64,000 nucleotides of DNA from Thalassomonas sp. RHCl1 (GTDB lineage: Bacteria > Pseudomonadota > Gammaproteobacteria > Enterobacterales > Alteromonadaceae): positions 403,469-467,468 of the forward strand of contig NZ_CANDNZ010000004.1 in the NCBI RefSeq assembly GCF_947387555.1, written 5' to 3'. Both the position numbers and the translations under genes were made by a program. Shown piece by piece: positions 1 through 10,669 of this stretch. Positions within the stretch are counted from its first letter, which is position 1. The number at the start of each line of letters is the position of its first letter. Under the pieces are notes generated by a model. The model had not been told where the DNA came from and searched no databases. It worked only from the letters and a program-made list of their open reading frames with translations.

Positions 1-691
1 GTAATCCCGCCAGGGAAAAGGATTTGGACATGCTGGCAGTGCTGATGCCTTTTTCATAAAGATCGGCCACTGAAGCGGTAAAGCCATCCCCCTGCTGATC
101 TGTGCCCCGGTATACCTCATCAGATAACAGATAGGCATCACAGCTGCGGGCAATCTCCACTATGGCGTTGAGCATGTTTTCATCCATCAAAGAGCCGGTG
201 GGGTTATTGGGATTATTGATGGCGATAAGGGAGGTATTGTCGGTGACCAAAGCCTTTAATTCTTCCAGGTCCGGTAGGAAGTTATTCTCTTCCCTTAATT
301 TCAGGATTTGCACATCGGCGCCATAACTCTCGGGAATGGAGTAATGCTGCTGATAGGTAGGCAATACCGAGATCACCCGGTCACCGGGAGACACCAGGGT
401 GGTATGCACCAGGGCATTGGCACCGATAGCGCCATGGGTAATAAGCACATTATCCCTATGCTGACTTTGATATAAACTGGCGACATTGTCCCGTAACCTG
501 TCCGAACCTTCTATTGCGCCATAGGTCATTTTCATCGGTAACAAGTCTGCCATTACCGTGTCTTTTTTACCGGCCATGGTCAGCAATTCATCCAGTGTTA
601 ACGACTCGACACAGGTTTCCGCTAAATTATAAAGGCAGTTGTTTTCATATTCATTCATCCAGATTTCAACGCCAAAGGCCTTAATTTTCAT
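1..691 (-). CDS. PLP-dependent aminotransferase, class I/II fold (partial, 3' end outside window)
   Basis: The reading frame runs from an ATG at 691 off the left edge, giving 230 codons. Seen: an NNPNNPTG motif near residue 157 (the N-P-x-N-P-T-G cofactor-binding stretch of fold-type I aminotransferases), SDEVYRG near 190, and SMSKSFSLAGL around the presumed Schiff-base lysine K223. The order and spacing fit the family. Specific substrate is unknown. It lies 86 bp downstream of the cyclodeaminase-like gene on the same strand, so the two are probably co-transcribed and act on the same amino acid or its keto/imino derivative (inference). The C-terminal part, including the end of the small domain, is missing only because the window stops. 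Confidence 0.85.
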   Translation of the reverse strand, partial: MKIKAFGVEIWMNEYENNCLYNLAETCVESLTLDELLTMAGKKDTVMADLLPMKMTYGAIEGSDRLRDNVASLYQSQHRDNVLITHGAIGANALVHTTLVSPGDRVISVLPTYQQHYSIPESYGADVQILKLREENNFLPDLEELKALVTDNTSLIAINNPNNPTGSLMDENMLNAIVEIARSCDAYLLSDEVYRGTDQQGDGFTASVADLYEKGISTASMSKSFSLAGL

Positions 692-777
692 GTTATCCTC
701 CCAAGCTCAAACTGACAGGTTCGAGCTTATAATAAAGTGTAATTGATACCCGGGGACTAGATCCCGATTGCGGTTTT

Positions 778-1764
778 TTATTGCTGCTGGTTCTGCAATA
801 ACTTCCACAAACCGTAAGCCATGGCGATATCTTCCAAACCCAGCCCTATCGAGCGGAAAAAAACAGCTTTGCTAAAATCAGGCAAAGGACAGTTAGCGTT
901 GACCAAGTCGGGTAAATCCCCTTTGATCTCTTCCTTATTCCAGCTTAATTCTGTCGCAGCCAGCACCATTTCACCGGCACTGTCGGGCGTCGTGGCTTTA
1001 TAGTCGCAATAAACATCGGCATTAAGCAGCAAAGACGGCGATACTTCGTGGGCATTAGCAACATTGGTGCTGATGGAGGTCACCAAAACACCGGGAGATA
1101 ACTGTTCATTGGTCACCACAGGCGTCCCGGAAGAAGTACAGAGCATCAACACATCAGCGCCGACAATACAGCTCTCGCTAGAAGTACAGAAAACCACCCT
1201 TTCGTCGATGGCAGTAAATGCCGCCCGTCGCTTTTCATCGTTAGCCAGTGAAGGGGAATATACCCGGATACTTTGCCATTGACGCAAATTTTTCACATGA
1301 CGCAAATGGGCCAGGGCGATGGCGCCGCTGCCTATGATTGCCAGCTCACTGCTCTTAGCTTTCGCTAAATAATCTACCGCCAGCGCGGTTGTTCCTGCGG
1401 TGCGCTCCGTGGTTAACAAGGCAGAATCACACCATAATAACGGCTGCCCGGTACGCTGCGACATCAAGCTGGTCCAGGCGGTGATCACAGGTGCTGTTTC
1501 GGTGATCAAATAGGGAGAAAGCTTAGCGCCAAAAACTTCCTGCTCAGCCATGGCCCCCGAATAAGTAATAAAATCGCCGGCATCTTGGGGTAACAGGGTG
1601 AGGGTTTGCGGAGGCTGCACCGCATGACTTTGCCCCAGGCTACGAAACATCGCGGTAAGTTCGTTTTTTACATCCAGCAGGGGTAACAGGGCGTTAACCT
1701 GATCTTGCTGCAAAATAACCGGCGGCTGGTTGTGACTGATAGCGTGACTAAGATGACAATTCAT
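778..1764 (-). CDS. Ornithine cyclodeaminase / mu-crystallin family protein
   Basis: 328 aa, the normal family length. The dinucleotide-binding Rossmann motif is visible as IIGSGAIALAH at about residues 142-152. Family members include ornithine cyclodeaminase, alanine dehydrogenase-like enzymes and delta1-pyrroline-2-carboxylate or other ketimine reductases; sequence inspection cannot choose among these. The neighbours (aminotransferase downstream, YheO/DauR-type regulator divergent upstream, amino-acid symporter beyond it) suggest a catabolic or salvage route for a particular amino acid, possibly a D- or cyclic imino acid (inference). The 246-bp gap to the divergent regulator should contain the promoter; I saw no convincing operator. 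Confidence 0.8.
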   Translation of the reverse strand: MNCHLSHAISHNQPPVILQQDQVNALLPLLDVKNELTAMFRSLGQSHAVQPPQTLTLLPQDAGDFITYSGAMAEQEVFGAKLSPYLITETAPVITAWTSLMSQRTGQPLLWCDSALLTTERTAGTTALAVDYLAKAKSSELAIIGSGAIALAHLRHVKNLRQWQSIRVYSPSLANDEKRRAAFTAIDERVVFCTSSESCIVGADVLMLCTSSGTPVVTNEQLSPGVLVTSISTNVANAHEVSPSLLLNADVYCDYKATTPDSAGEMVLAATELSWNKEEIKGDLPDLVNANCPLPDFSKAVFFRSIGLGLEDIAMAYGLWKLLQNQQQ

Positions 1765-2010
1765 AATTTCCCCGACACTAGACTTGAGATACTCAAAAAT
1801 CTATCGTAGACTTTTAAGTACACAAACGTCAAGCTTAAAAGAAATATTTGTTACCGGCTTAACTAATGGTTTCGATATCACTTTAACAATTGGCTGAGTT
1901 TACTGAATAAGCCGTCGGCACGCTCCTGTCATCACTTTACATGGCAAGAAGTGCGCCGCTATAATTCCAAGCCCTGACAGCGCCCTTAACCCCGATAACC
2001 AAAAAAGAAA

Positions 2011-2652
2011 ATGACCAATAACAACAAAACAACAAATACCGGCATGCTAAAACAAAGATATGCAGCAGTTGCAGACGGTATTGCCTTATTGTTTTCCGGT
2101 TATGCCGAAATCGTGATCCATGATTTAGCCAGCCAAAGCGTGGTGTACATTGCCAATAATATTTCCAAACGTCAGCTCGGCGATGCTTCGGCACTGGAAG
2201 AAGTGGATTTTAGCCAAACAAGTGATGTTATCGGTCCCTATGAAAAATTAAACTGGGACGGCCATAAGATACGCTCTACCAGTGTGGTATTACGCGACGA
2301 TAACGGCGAGGCCATCGGCATGTTATGCATCAATATGTCTATCGGCGCCTTTGAGGCCGCCAGGGAAATGTTAGAGCTGTTCCTTGGGAGCAATAAGGTT
2401 ATTCCCCAGCCTGAGATCCTCTTTCACGATGACTGGCAGGAGCGTATCAATACCTTTACCCATGCCTGGTTAAAAGAGCACAAGCTCAGTATTAACATAC
2501 TCACCCATGCCAATAAGCGCCAGCTGGTTGAAGCCCTGTTCCACCAGGGCGCCTTTAACGGTAAAAGCGCTGCCAACTATATCGCCAATATCCTCAATAT
2601 GGGACGGGCGACGGTTTTTAAGTATTTAAAGGAGATAAAACAGCAGGCCTGA
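2011..2652 (+). CDS. YheO/DauR-type transcriptional regulator (PAS-like domain plus HTH)
   Basis: 213 aa. The N-terminal two thirds (about residues 15-125) match the YheO-type PAS_6 domain layout: a hydrophobic sensor fold ending in IGMLCINMSIGAFEAA. The C-terminal 50 residues (INILTHANKRQLVEALFHQG ... GRATVFKYLKEIK) form the HTH_22-type DNA-binding domain. DauR of Pseudomonas aeruginosa, the best-known member, controls D-arginine catabolism. Here it is divergent from the cyclodeaminase/aminotransferase genes and convergent with the symporter, so it probably regulates them in response to their substrate (inference). An in-frame ATG at 2044 (MLKQRYAAVADG) is an alternative start close to where the conserved domain begins. 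Confidence 0.85.
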   Translation: MTNNNKTTNTGMLKQRYAAVADGIALLFSGYAEIVIHDLASQSVVYIANNISKRQLGDASALEEVDFSQTSDVIGPYEKLNWDGHKIRSTSVVLRDDNGEAIGMLCINMSIGAFEAAREMLELFLGSNKVIPQPEILFHDDWQERINTFTHAWLKEHKLSINILTHANKRQLVEALFHQGAFNGKSAANYIANILNMGRATVFKYLKEIKQQA

Positions 2653-2723
2653 TCATTTTATTGCCCTGGAGATCGCCACGCTTTCGCTTCCTGTGAGCGT
2701 GGCATACGTCCCTGTATATAACA

Positions 2724-2747
2724 TTAAGGCAGCCGAAGCTGCCTTAA
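2724..2747. terminator. Hairpin between convergent regulator and symporter genes
   Basis: Perfect 10-bp stem (ttaaggcagc/gctgccttaa) with a 4-nt loop; on the minus strand the loop reads TTCG, an exceptionally stable RNA tetraloop. It sits between two genes pointing at each other and could end transcription from either side, but neither strand has a good T-run after the stem, so termination efficiency is uncertain. Confidence 0.5.
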
Positions 2748-2771
2748 AAATCATAACAAGCGATTAAACCA

Positions 2772-3965
2772 TCAGCTCTCGCTTTGCTGTACCTCGGCCG
2801 TCATTAACTGACCTTCTTCACCGGCAAACTTATCCACCCACAAGGCAATAGCACCGTCACCGGTCACATTACAGGCAGTACCGAAACTGTCCTGGGCCAG
2901 GTATAAGGCAATCATCAAGGCCAACGCCGCATCGGTAAAGCCGAGCATAGTGGCCAACAGACCCAATGCCGACATTACCGCACCGCCGGGAGCCCCCGGG
3001 GCCGCAATCATGGTCACGCCTAACATCAAAATAAAGCCTAACATGCCGCCTAAGCCGGGCAAGGTCAGTTCCGGGGTCAATAACATCACAGCGGTTGCAC
3101 AGGTGACAATAGTGATGGTTGAGCCGCTTAAATGGATAGAGGCACATAAAGGCACGGTAAAGTTGGCAATGCCGTCTTTCACCTTATTGGCCTTATTCGC
3201 TTTTAACGATACCGGAATAGTCGCGGCACTCGACATAGTGCCCAGCGCGGTAAAATAAGCCGGCAGCATGTTTTTCAACAAAAACAGCGGGGATTTACCC
3301 AGCGCCATACCGGTGGTGATATATAAAATCGTGATCCAAACCCAGTGCATGATCAGCGCTAACAGCAGCACCACGCCAAAGGTTTTTAATGTGGCAAATA
3401 CCGTACCGTCGACCGTCATTTCCGCAAAAACACCGGCAATATAAAAAGGTAAGGCAGGAATGATCACTTTACTCAGCAAGACTTCGACGATATCCCGGGC
3501 TTCATTGATGCCGCCGCGCAGCAATTTGGCATTGGTGGCGCTGATGCCGATACCAAGAATAAACGCCAGCGCCAGCGCCGTCATCACTTCAAATAACGGC
3601 GGTATGGCGATATCGATAAAACCTTTAAGCTTCTCCCCTTCTTCTGCCGCGGCAATGGTGTCACCTGAGATTAACCCGGGTAAGACATTGCTGGCCACCA
3701 GAAAAGCCAGGATACCGGCCACTACGGTAGAGCCGTAGGCCAGGCCTACGGTTTTGCCCAGCAAGGAGCCTGAGCCCTGAGGCAGTGAAGCAATACCGCT
3801 GGCAATATAAAACAGGATAATGAGAGGGATGGTGAACTTAATCAGCTGGCCGATCAGGGTTTGCCCGGTAAAAGTCAGCTGAATAAGGAAATCGGGTCCA
3901 TATAGCCCTATCAGCATACCGGCGACAATACCGGCAATGAGTTTAACCACCAAATTCATAAGCAC
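2772..3965 (-). CDS. Dicarboxylate/amino acid:cation symporter (SDF/DAACS family), atypical substrate site
   Basis: 397 aa, strongly hydrophobic, with the SDF hallmarks: the serine-rich hairpin (TMSSAATIPVS), the unwound NFTVPLCAS stretch in place of the usual NxPxGxT, the second hairpin (AAPGAPGGA) and the last-helix motif QDSFGTACNVTGD at residues 358-370. In glutamate/aspartate carriers this last motif is D-x-x-R-T-x-x-N-x-x-G-D, and the Arg holds the substrate side-chain carboxylate; here the position is Gly362, while Asp359, Thr363 and Asn366 are kept. That predicts uptake of an amino acid without an acidic side chain (inference). Convergent with the regulator gene and likely part of the same amino-acid utilisation locus. 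Confidence 0.88.
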   Translation of the reverse strand: MLMNLVVKLIAGIVAGMLIGLYGPDFLIQLTFTGQTLIGQLIKFTIPLIILFYIASGIASLPQGSGSLLGKTVGLAYGSTVVAGILAFLVASNVLPGLISGDTIAAAEEGEKLKGFIDIAIPPLFEVMTALALAFILGIGISATNAKLLRGGINEARDIVEVLLSKVIIPALPFYIAGVFAEMTVDGTVFATLKTFGVVLLLALIMHWVWITILYITTGMALGKSPLFLLKNMLPAYFTALGTMSSAATIPVSLKANKANKVKDGIANFTVPLCASIHLSGSTITIVTCATAVMLLTPELTLPGLGGMLGFILMLGVTMIAAPGAPGGAVMSALGLLATMLGFTDAALALMIALYLAQDSFGTACNVTGDGAIALWVDKFAGEEGQLMTAEVQQSES

Positions 3966-4020
3966 TCCACTTGTTATAATAATTGTAATTTAATTAATGC
4001 TCAGCATTCTAACCCGAGTC

Positions 4021-5418
4021 TTATTGTTCCCGCCAGTTAACCTTGAGATAAGCACGGTTATTTTCCCCGGGCTTTGGCGCAAGGTAATCTTTACAAACAA
4101 AGTAACCGGCTGCCGCCACTAAAGTTTCCCCGTAATAAATAAAAGGAATACGTTGGCGCAACCAGGGAGGCAATGCCAGCTCCTGCAGCACTTTTTTCAG
4201 CGGTCGGCTGTGCTGGCGATAATCCGGCAAGCACCTGGGGTTTTGGTGACTGAATTTTACCGTCACCGGCTCAGATGCCTGTGGCGGGCGCAAGTATAAG
4301 GTTTTTCTTTCCAGCTTAGCCGGGCTAAGGCCATGCTCAACCACCTCCTTGTCACCCGAAGATGAAAAACATAACATCCCGAGATGATCCGGCAATTCGA
4401 TTGTTGCCGCCCTGCCGGCTCCGCCTATTACCAGTTGCTGTTGCCAGCTGCTGATATCCTGAAAATCTCCGGTCAGATATAGACCGTCCCGGTAACGTCG
4501 CAGCCAGACATCGGCCATTTTGACTGCCGGTGTTTTATCCGCCGGGGCGCCAAGCTGCACATGCACCTGGTTAAGTTGCTCGGCGCTTGGCATCAAACAC
4601 CCGTGCTGCTCAAGAAAATAACGCAGCAGGTTGTTAAATCTCGCCTTTGACAGTTTTTCCAGCTCAGGCACAGATAAAGCCTTGGCTGACAAAGTTGCCT
4701 GCGCTAAATCCTGCTGTGCCAGCTCCGTCAGTAACTCCTGCCCCTCCCGGCAGTGTTCGCTGCTGCGTCCCATAGTAGCGACCATTGACGGCCAGCGCTC
4801 GGTAAGCAGCGGCATAATCTGATGACGGATAAAGTTACGGTCAAACCGGGTATCGCTGTTGGACTCATCTTCTATCCAGCTCAAATTATGCTGCCTGGCA
4901 TAATCCTCGATATTCCGACGTCTGAGCGCCAGCAGCGGCCGTACTAAAGTATGCTCGCCAAGCACTGAGACACTGGCCATGGCGGACAAGCCTTTTAACC
5001 CGGCCCCCCGTTTTAACGCCAGCAACAAGGTTTCCCCCTGATCGTCACTATGGTGTCCGGTGATGATCAAAGCTCCTTTAGGTGCAAGCTGCTGCAGGGC
5101 TTGATATCTGGCCTCCCGGGCAAGGGCTTCCAGGCTTTGTGAGCCGGAGACATCCAGGGTCACTTGCCGGCATATCAGCTCCAGTCCAAGCTTTTGGCAT
5201 TCACGCTCGGCGCTTTGTTGCCACAAGGCGGCATTTTCACTCAGGCCGTGATTGATATGACAAACCATTAACGGGTTATCCAGGCGTTTTGCCTGCCTTA
5301 GCCTGGCCAGGGAATATAACAATACCTGCGAGTCGACCCCGCCGCTGTAGGCGATCACCACGGTTTTTTTCGGGTAGCTGCGAAAGAAGGTTTCCAGTGT
5401 CTGTTCGATTAATGACAT
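4021..5418 (-). CDS. tilS: tRNA(Ile)-lysidine synthase TilS
   Basis: 465 aa. The ATP-pyrophosphatase P-loop SGGVDS is at residues 25-30, followed by the GHHSDDQGET segment near residue 120 and the C-terminal TilS substrate-binding domains. The enzyme attaches lysine to C34 of the tRNA-Ile with anticodon CAU so that it reads AUA instead of AUG; it is essential in most bacteria. It is downstream of accA, a neighbourhood also seen in E. coli, but an intrinsic terminator (5451-5477) separates the two, so tilS probably has its own promoter or depends on read-through. Confidence 0.97.
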   Translation of the reverse strand: MSLIEQTLETFFRSYPKKTVVIAYSGGVDSQVLLYSLARLRQAKRLDNPLMVCHINHGLSENAALWQQSAERECQKLGLELICRQVTLDVSGSQSLEALAREARYQALQQLAPKGALIITGHHSDDQGETLLLALKRGAGLKGLSAMASVSVLGEHTLVRPLLALRRRNIEDYARQHNLSWIEDESNSDTRFDRNFIRHQIMPLLTERWPSMVATMGRSSEHCREGQELLTELAQQDLAQATLSAKALSVPELEKLSKARFNNLLRYFLEQHGCLMPSAEQLNQVHVQLGAPADKTPAVKMADVWLRRYRDGLYLTGDFQDISSWQQQLVIGGAGRAATIELPDHLGMLCFSSSGDKEVVEHGLSPAKLERKTLYLRPPQASEPVTVKFSHQNPRCLPDYRQHSRPLKKVLQELALPPWLRQRIPFIYYGETLVAAAGYFVCKDYLAPKPGENNRAYLKVNWREQ

Positions 5419-5450
5419 GTTGGCTGTTTACGCGGGAGGGGGAAAGAAAA

Positions 5451-5477
5451 ACGGCTATTCATGGTAAGAATAGCCGT
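5451..5477 (-). terminator. Rho-independent terminator downstream of accA
   Basis: 10-bp perfect stem (acggctattc/gaatagccgt) with a 7-nt loop; on the minus strand it is followed by TTTTTCTTTCC. It closes the long lipid/replication operon whose last gene is accA. Confidence 0.85.
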
Positions 5478-5511
5478 CATGGAGTTTGGGCTTGGCTTAG
5501 CTTAATTTAGC

Positions 5512-6468
5512 TTAGCAATAGCCGTAAGACATCAGGCGCTGATAACGTTGTTCGATCAGCTCTTCCTGGGATAAGCCTTCAAGTGCCACCAGGTCGGTTT
5601 TGATCGCCTGCTTCAGTAAGGCGGCCATTTGATCCATATCCCGATGTGCACCACCTAAAGGCTCTTCAACAATATTATCAATCAGCTCAAGCTCTTTAAT
5701 ACGACTGGCGGTAATGCCCATGGCTTCTGCCGCCATTGAGGCCTTCTCCGCCGTTTTCCATAAAATAGAAGCACAACCTTCAGGAGAAATCACCGAGTAG
5801 GTGGAGTATTTCAACATGTTGACCCGGTCGCCGACACCGATTGCCAGGGCGCCGCCGGAGCCGCCTTCACCAATCACGGTACAAACGATAGGCACGGTCA
5901 GACGCGCCATCACTTTTAAGTTGCGGGCGATGGCTTCACTTTGGCCGCGCTCTTCGGCGCCAACCCCGGGGTAAGCGCCCGGAGTATCGATAAAGGTAAT
6001 GATCGGCATGTTAAAACGCTCGGCCATTTCCATTAAACGCAGGGCTTTACGGTAACCTTCCGGTCTCGGCATGCCGAAGTTACGCTTCACTTTTTCACTG
6101 GTAGAGCGTCCCTTCTGGTGGCCAATAACCATCACGGGTTTGCCGTCAAGGCGCGCGGTGCCGCCGACAATGGCATTATCGTCGGCATAGGCGCGGTCAC
6201 CCGCCAGTTCATCAAACTCAGTGAAAATACGCGGCAAATAGTCCAGGGTATAGGGACGCTGCGGGTGCCTGGCGACACGGGCGGTTTGCCAGGGGTCGAG
6301 ATTGGCAAAGATTTTCTTGGTCTGCTCGTTGTTCTTTTCCTTGAGCTGGGTGATTTGCTCTTCCAAATCAAGGTTGAGCTCCTGGCCCGTATTCACAAGT
6401 TGCAGCTCTTCAATTTTCGCTTCAAGTTCCGCAATAGGTTGCTCAAAGTCTAAAAAATTTAATGACAT
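5512..6468 (-). CDS. accA: Acetyl-CoA carboxylase carboxyltransferase subunit alpha
   Basis: 318 aa, almost identical in length to E. coli AccA (319). N-terminal start [16 protein letters not shown] is typical. Visible family segments include [23 protein letters not shown] and [12 protein letters not shown] (oxyanion/CoA region). With AccD it transfers carboxyl from biotinyl-BCCP to acetyl-CoA, the first committed step of fatty acid synthesis in the cytoplasm. It follows dnaE by 50 bp on the same strand and is the last gene before the terminator at 5451-5477, so it ends the uppS-to-accA operon. Confidence 0.98.
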   Translation of the reverse strand: MSLNFLDFEQPIAELEAKIEELQLVNTGQELNLDLEEQITQLKEKNNEQTKKIFANLDPWQTARVARHPQRPYTLDYLPRIFTEFDELAGDRAYADDNAIVGGTARLDGKPVMVIGHQKGRSTSEKVKRNFGMPRPEGYRKALRLMEMAERFNMPIITFIDTPGAYPGVGAEERGQSEAIARNLKVMARLTVPIVCTVIGEGGSGGALAIGVGDRVNMLKYSTYSVISPEGCASILWKTAEKASMAAEAMGITASRIKELELIDNIVEEPLGGAHRDMDQMAALLKQAIKTDLVALEGLSQEELIEQRYQRLMSYGYC

Positions 6469-6518
6469 ATGTTTCTTTTTACCTGAATTTTTTTGTACCA
6501 GCCCAAAGCTGGTAACGC

Positions 6519-9500
6519 TTATTTAAATCGTAGGGCAATGTTGTCATCGCCAAGCAAAGTTTTCAGCTCGTATAACAACATATCCGCCGGTGTAACCCGC
6601 CACTGTACGCCAAGTTCCAGCATCGCCTGCGCCTCTTCGCGCTGGTAAAATACCCGAACCGGACAGGTACCGTCCTTATAGGGGGACAGTACCTGAGTAA
6701 ATTTTGCAATAAAATCGTCTTGTATCGCTGATCTAACAACTTGAATATCCAAAGAAGAAACGTAATTTTCCCTGGCATCAGCAATCGTCATTATATCCCG
6801 GCCGGTCATTGTATTACCACCTGAATATTCATCAAAGCTGACCTGTCCGCTACAGACCAAAATAGCATCGTTTACCAGCAGTTCGGCAAAGCGATCATAA
6901 TCGTCGGGAAACAGGCGAACATCCATGCGCGCGCTCTTATCATCCAGGGTCACCAGGGCCCAGCGCCGGCCGCGCTTATTCACCAACACCCGCACCCCGA
7001 TCACCAGGCCGACCGCTACCGCCGATCTGTCTTTGCCGGTGGGCTGCATGGTCACCAGGCGTCCTGAGGCATATTTCTTGATCTCCGCCAGATAGCGGTT
7101 AATCGGGTGCCCGGTTAAATATAAACCTAAAGTTTCTTTTTCACCATCGAGCCAGACTTCTTCCGGCCAGGGGGGCACGTCTTTAAATGCCTGGCGGTTA
7201 TCATCCGGCTCTTCGTTGATCAAACCAAAAAGGTCGTTTTGCCCGAGCGCCTGCGCCTTGGCATGTTGCTCCGCCGCTTTAATGGCTTCCGGCAGGCTCG
7301 CCATCAGCGCCGCCCGGTGCGGGCCGAGATTATCCATGGCGCCGGCTTTGACCAGACGTTCCAGTACCCGCTTATTGGTTTTTTTCAAATCCAGCCGGGC
7401 GCAAAAATCAAATAAGTCGACAAAAGGACCGCCTTCTTGGCGGGCACTGATAATGGCTTCGATCGGGCCTTCCCCTACCCCTTTGATGGCGCCGATACCA
7501 TAGACGATTTCATTATCGTCATTGACGGTAAATTTATACTGGCCGACATTGACATCCGGCGGCAACAATGGAATACCCATATTGTCGCATTCATCTGCCA
7601 GGGTGACGATTTTATCGGTATTATCCATATCCGCCGACATAACCGCCGCCATAAAGGGCGCCGGATAATGGGCTTTCATCCACAGGGTTTGATAGGACAC
7701 CAGGGCATAGGCGGCAGAGTGGGATTTGTTAAAACCATAGCCGGCAAACTTTTCCACCAGGTCGAAAATTTTCATCGCCAGCTCGCCGTCAACACCGCGA
7801 TCGACGGCACCTTTTTCAAAGCCCGCCCTTTGTTTGGCCATCTCCTCCGGTTTTTTCTTACCCATGGCCCGGCGCAGCATGTCCGCGCCGCCTAAGGTAT
7901 AACCCGCCAGCACCTGGGCAATCTGCATTACCTGCTCCTGATACAGGATAATGCCGTAGGTAGGTTCAAGAATCGGTTTTAAGTCGATATGCTGCCAGGT
8001 GGCATCCGGGTAACTGATTTCTTCCCGGCCATGCTTACGTTCGATAAAGTTATCAACCATGCCCGATTGCAGCGGCCCCGGCCTGAACAGGGCCACCAGA
8101 GCGATAATATCTTCAAAGCAATCCGGTTTCAGCTTGGCGATCAGGGATTTCATACCGCTGGATTCCAGCTGGAATACCGCAGTTGTTTCCGACTTTAATA
8201 ACAGGTCAAAGCTTTTTTTGTCCTCCAGGTCGATACTGGCGATATCAATCGGCTCTTTGCCTTGCTTTAACAGTTTTTCATCCGCCATCTCTATTGCCCA
8301 TTGCAATATCGTCAGCGTTCTTAAACCGAGAAAGTCAAATTTTACCAGGCCGGCATCTTCAACATCATTTTTATCGAACTGGGTAACCGGGTTATTACCT
8401 TCTTCATCACAATATAAAGGGGCAAAATCCGTGATCGTGGTGGGGGATATCACTACCCCCCCGGCATGCTTACCGGCGTTTCTCGTAGTACCCTCCAAGA
8501 TACGGCACATATCAATTAAGTCTTTAACTTCACTGTCTTGTGCGTAAACTTCGGGTAATTTCGGCTCCACTTCAAAGGCTTTTGCCAATGTCATACCGGG
8601 ATCCCCCGGGATCAGTTTCGAGATACGATCAACAAAACCATAAGGATGACCCAATACCCGGCCGACATCCCGGATAACGGCTTTCGCCGCCATGGTACCG
8701 AAAGTAATGATTTGTGATACCGCGTCACGACCATAAAGCTCGGCAACATGGTCGATAACTTCATCACGCCGATCCATGCAAAAGTCGATATCAAAATCCG
8801 GCATCGAAACCCGCTCAGGGTTCAAGAAACGTTCGAAAAGCAAGTCGTATTCAAGCGGATCCAGATCGGTAATTTTCTGGGCATAGGCAACTAAAGAACC
8901 CGCACCTGAACCCCGTCCCGGTCCCACCGGAATATTATTATCCTTACTCCACTGAATAAACTCCATTACGATCAAGAAGTAACCTGGGAATCCCATGTTA
9001 TTGACAACTTCCAGCTCCACCGCTAAACGTTCATCGTAAGGTTTACGTTTTTCGGCAAAGTCGGGGGCGTCTTTATCAAACAAAAACTCTAAGCGTTCTT
9101 GCAGACCTTCTTCGGAAACTTTAATTAAATAATCTTCAATCGATAAACCTTCCGTGGGGAAGTCAGGCAATACATATTCCCCAAGGCGTACTGTGGTATT
9201 ACACCTTTTGGCAATTTCGACCGAGTTCGCCAGGGCTTCGGGGATATCGGCAAAAAGCTCACACATCTCCTGTTCAGAGCGCAGATACTGCTCGGGGCTA
9301 TAACGTTTCGGGCGCCGTTTATCATCCAGGGTAAAACCATCATGGATGGCAACGCGAATTTCATGGGCCTCGAAATCTTCCGGCGATAAGAACATCACCT
9401 CGTTAGTGGCCACCACAGGAAGCATATGCTCACTGGCAAGTTCCACCGCCAGATGCAGGTAATTCTCTTCATCATCACGGCCGGTACGTATCAGCTCAAG

Positions 9501-10031
9501 GTAAAAATGATCGGCAAAATACTGCTGATAAAAGGCCAGCATGTCGGCCACCATTTCCTGATTGCCTTTAAGCAGCGCCTTGCCTATGTCTCCTTCGCGG
9601 CCGCCGGACAGTAAAATAAGCCCCTCGGCATGTTCAATCAGCCATGCCTTATCAATCACTGCCCGCCCCTGGATATGGCCGCGCAGGTAAGCCTTAGAAA
9701 TGAGTTCAGTCAGGTTTTTATAGCCGGTATTATCGGCGCTGAGGATCACCAGCCGTGATAACTCATCTTCAAGCTCATCACTTTTCACCCAAAAATCGGC
9801 ACCGATGATCGGTTTAATGCCGGCGCCATGGGTGCCGTGGTAAAATTTCACCAGGCCGCATAAATTGGTTTGATCTGTCAGCGCCAATGCCGGCAGGTTC
9901 AATTCCGTCGCTTTGGCGATAATGGGTTTAACTTTTTTCAGGCCATCACACATGGAAAAGTCGCTGTGGATGCGCAAATGGACAAATTTCGGCTCAACCT
10001 GAGCGGGAACTTCCGGGCTAAGTTCTGACAT
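6519..10031 (-). CDS. dnaE: DNA polymerase III subunit alpha
   Basis: 1170 aa (E. coli 1160). Domain order: N-terminal PHP domain ([17 protein letters not shown]), C-family polymerase core with [15 protein letters not shown] and the catalytic acidic motif MPDFDIDF near residue 400, a helix-hairpin-helix/beta-binding region and a C-terminal OB fold. It is the replicative polymerase subunit that pairs with DnaQ and HolE and binds the beta clamp. The start codon overlaps the rnhB stop (TAATG), so the two are translationally coupled; accA follows after 50 bp. A catalytically intact copy with no frameshift. Confidence 0.98.
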   Translation of the reverse strand: MSELSPEVPAQVEPKFVHLRIHSDFSMCDGLKKVKPIIAKATELNLPALALTDQTNLCGLVKFYHGTHGAGIKPIIGADFWVKSDELEDELSRLVILSADNTGYKNLTELISKAYLRGHIQGRAVIDKAWLIEHAEGLILLSGGREGDIGKALLKGNQEMVADMLAFYQQYFADHFYLELIRTGRDDEENYLHLAVELASEHMLPVVATNEVMFLSPEDFEAHEIRVAIHDGFTLDDKRRPKRYSPEQYLRSEQEMCELFADIPEALANSVEIAKRCNTTVRLGEYVLPDFPTEGLSIEDYLIKVSEEGLQERLEFLFDKDAPDFAEKRKPYDERLAVELEVVNNMGFPGYFLIVMEFIQWSKDNNIPVGPGRGSGAGSLVAYAQKITDLDPLEYDLLFERFLNPERVSMPDFDIDFCMDRRDEVIDHVAELYGRDAVSQIITFGTMAAKAVIRDVGRVLGHPYGFVDRISKLIPGDPGMTLAKAFEVEPKLPEVYAQDSEVKDLIDMCRILEGTTRNAGKHAGGVVISPTTITDFAPLYCDEEGNNPVTQFDKNDVEDAGLVKFDFLGLRTLTILQWAIEMADEKLLKQGKEPIDIASIDLEDKKSFDLLLKSETTAVFQLESSGMKSLIAKLKPDCFEDIIALVALFRPGPLQSGMVDNFIERKHGREEISYPDATWQHIDLKPILEPTYGIILYQEQVMQIAQVLAGYTLGGADMLRRAMGKKKPEEMAKQRAGFEKGAVDRGVDGELAMKIFDLVEKFAGYGFNKSHSAAYALVSYQTLWMKAHYPAPFMAAVMSADMDNTDKIVTLADECDNMGIPLLPPDVNVGQYKFTVNDDNEIVYGIGAIKGVGEGPIEAIISARQEGGPFVDLFDFCARLDLKKTNKRVLERLVKAGAMDNLGPHRAALMASLPEAIKAAEQHAKAQALGQNDLFGLINEEPDDNRQAFKDVPPWPEEVWLDGEKETLGLYLTGHPINRYLAEIKKYASGRLVTMQPTGKDRSAVAVGLVIGVRVLVNKRGRRWALVTLDDKSARMDVRLFPDDYDRFAELLVNDAILVCSGQVSFDEYSGGNTMTGRDIMTIADARENYVSSLDIQVVRSAIQDDFIAKFTQVLSPYKDGTCPVRVFYQREEAQAMLELGVQWRVTPADMLLYELKTLLGDDNIALRFK

Positions 10032-10669
10032 TAGCCTTGTCCCCCTTTACTGCTGGCCAGCACATTGGCCACCGGCTTAAAGCTTTGCCGGTAACAGTCC
10101 AGCACGCCGAATTTTACGATGTTTTCCAAATGGGCCTTGGTCGGGTAGCCCTTATGCTGGGCAAAGCCATATTCCGGGTGTAATTTATCCAGGGCGATCA
10201 TTTCTTCATCCCGGGCGACTTTTGCCAGGATAGAGGCGGCACTGATTTCCGCCACCCTGGCATCCCCTTTCACCACCGCCTGGCTTTCAATGCCAAAATT
10301 AGGGCAGCGGTTGCCGTCCACCAGCACATGATCCGGTTGCACCTCAAGCGACTGTACCGCCCGCTGCATGGCCAGCATGGTGGCATGCAGAATATTCAGG
10401 GTATCAATTTCTTCCGGTGTCGCCCGGCCGATGGCCCAGGCAACGGCATGGGTTTTAATTTCTTCGGCCAGTATACTGCGCTTTTTTTCCGACAGTTTTT
10501 TCGAGTCCATTAAGCCTTCAACCGGATTGTCCGGGTCTAGGATAACTGCGGCGGTCACGACATCCCCTACCAAAGGCCCCCGCCCGACTTCATCCACCCC
10601 GGCGATACAATAGGCCACGGGATATTCAAAATCAGGTAAAGGAGTTTTTTTTGCTGCCGTTTTACTCAT
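10031..10669 (-). CDS. rnhB: Ribonuclease HII
   Basis: 212 aa. The type 2 RNase H signature [12 protein letters not shown] lies at residues 23-34 and holds the first catalytic Asp and Glu; VDGNR and [12 protein letters not shown] follow in the expected order. It cuts 5' of ribonucleotides embedded in DNA and starts ribonucleotide excision repair. The stop overlaps the dnaE start by one base. Pairing of rnhB with dnaE behind lpxB is the standard gammaproteobacterial order. Confidence 0.97.
   Translation of the reverse strand: MSKTAAKKTPLPDFEYPVAYCIAGVDEVGRGPLVGDVVTAAVILDPDNPVEGLMDSKKLSEKKRSILAEEIKTHAVAWAIGRATPEEIDTLNILHATMLAMQRAVQSLEVQPDHVLVDGNRCPNFGIESQAVVKGDARVAEISAASILAKVARDEEMIALDKLHPEYGFAQHKGYPTKAHLENIVKFGVLDCYRQSFKPVANVLASSKGGQG

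Noticed and set aside
1937..2194. Minus-strand open frame overlapping the start of the YheO-type regulator
   Set aside because: It is the antisense shadow of a conserved coding region and has no family match.
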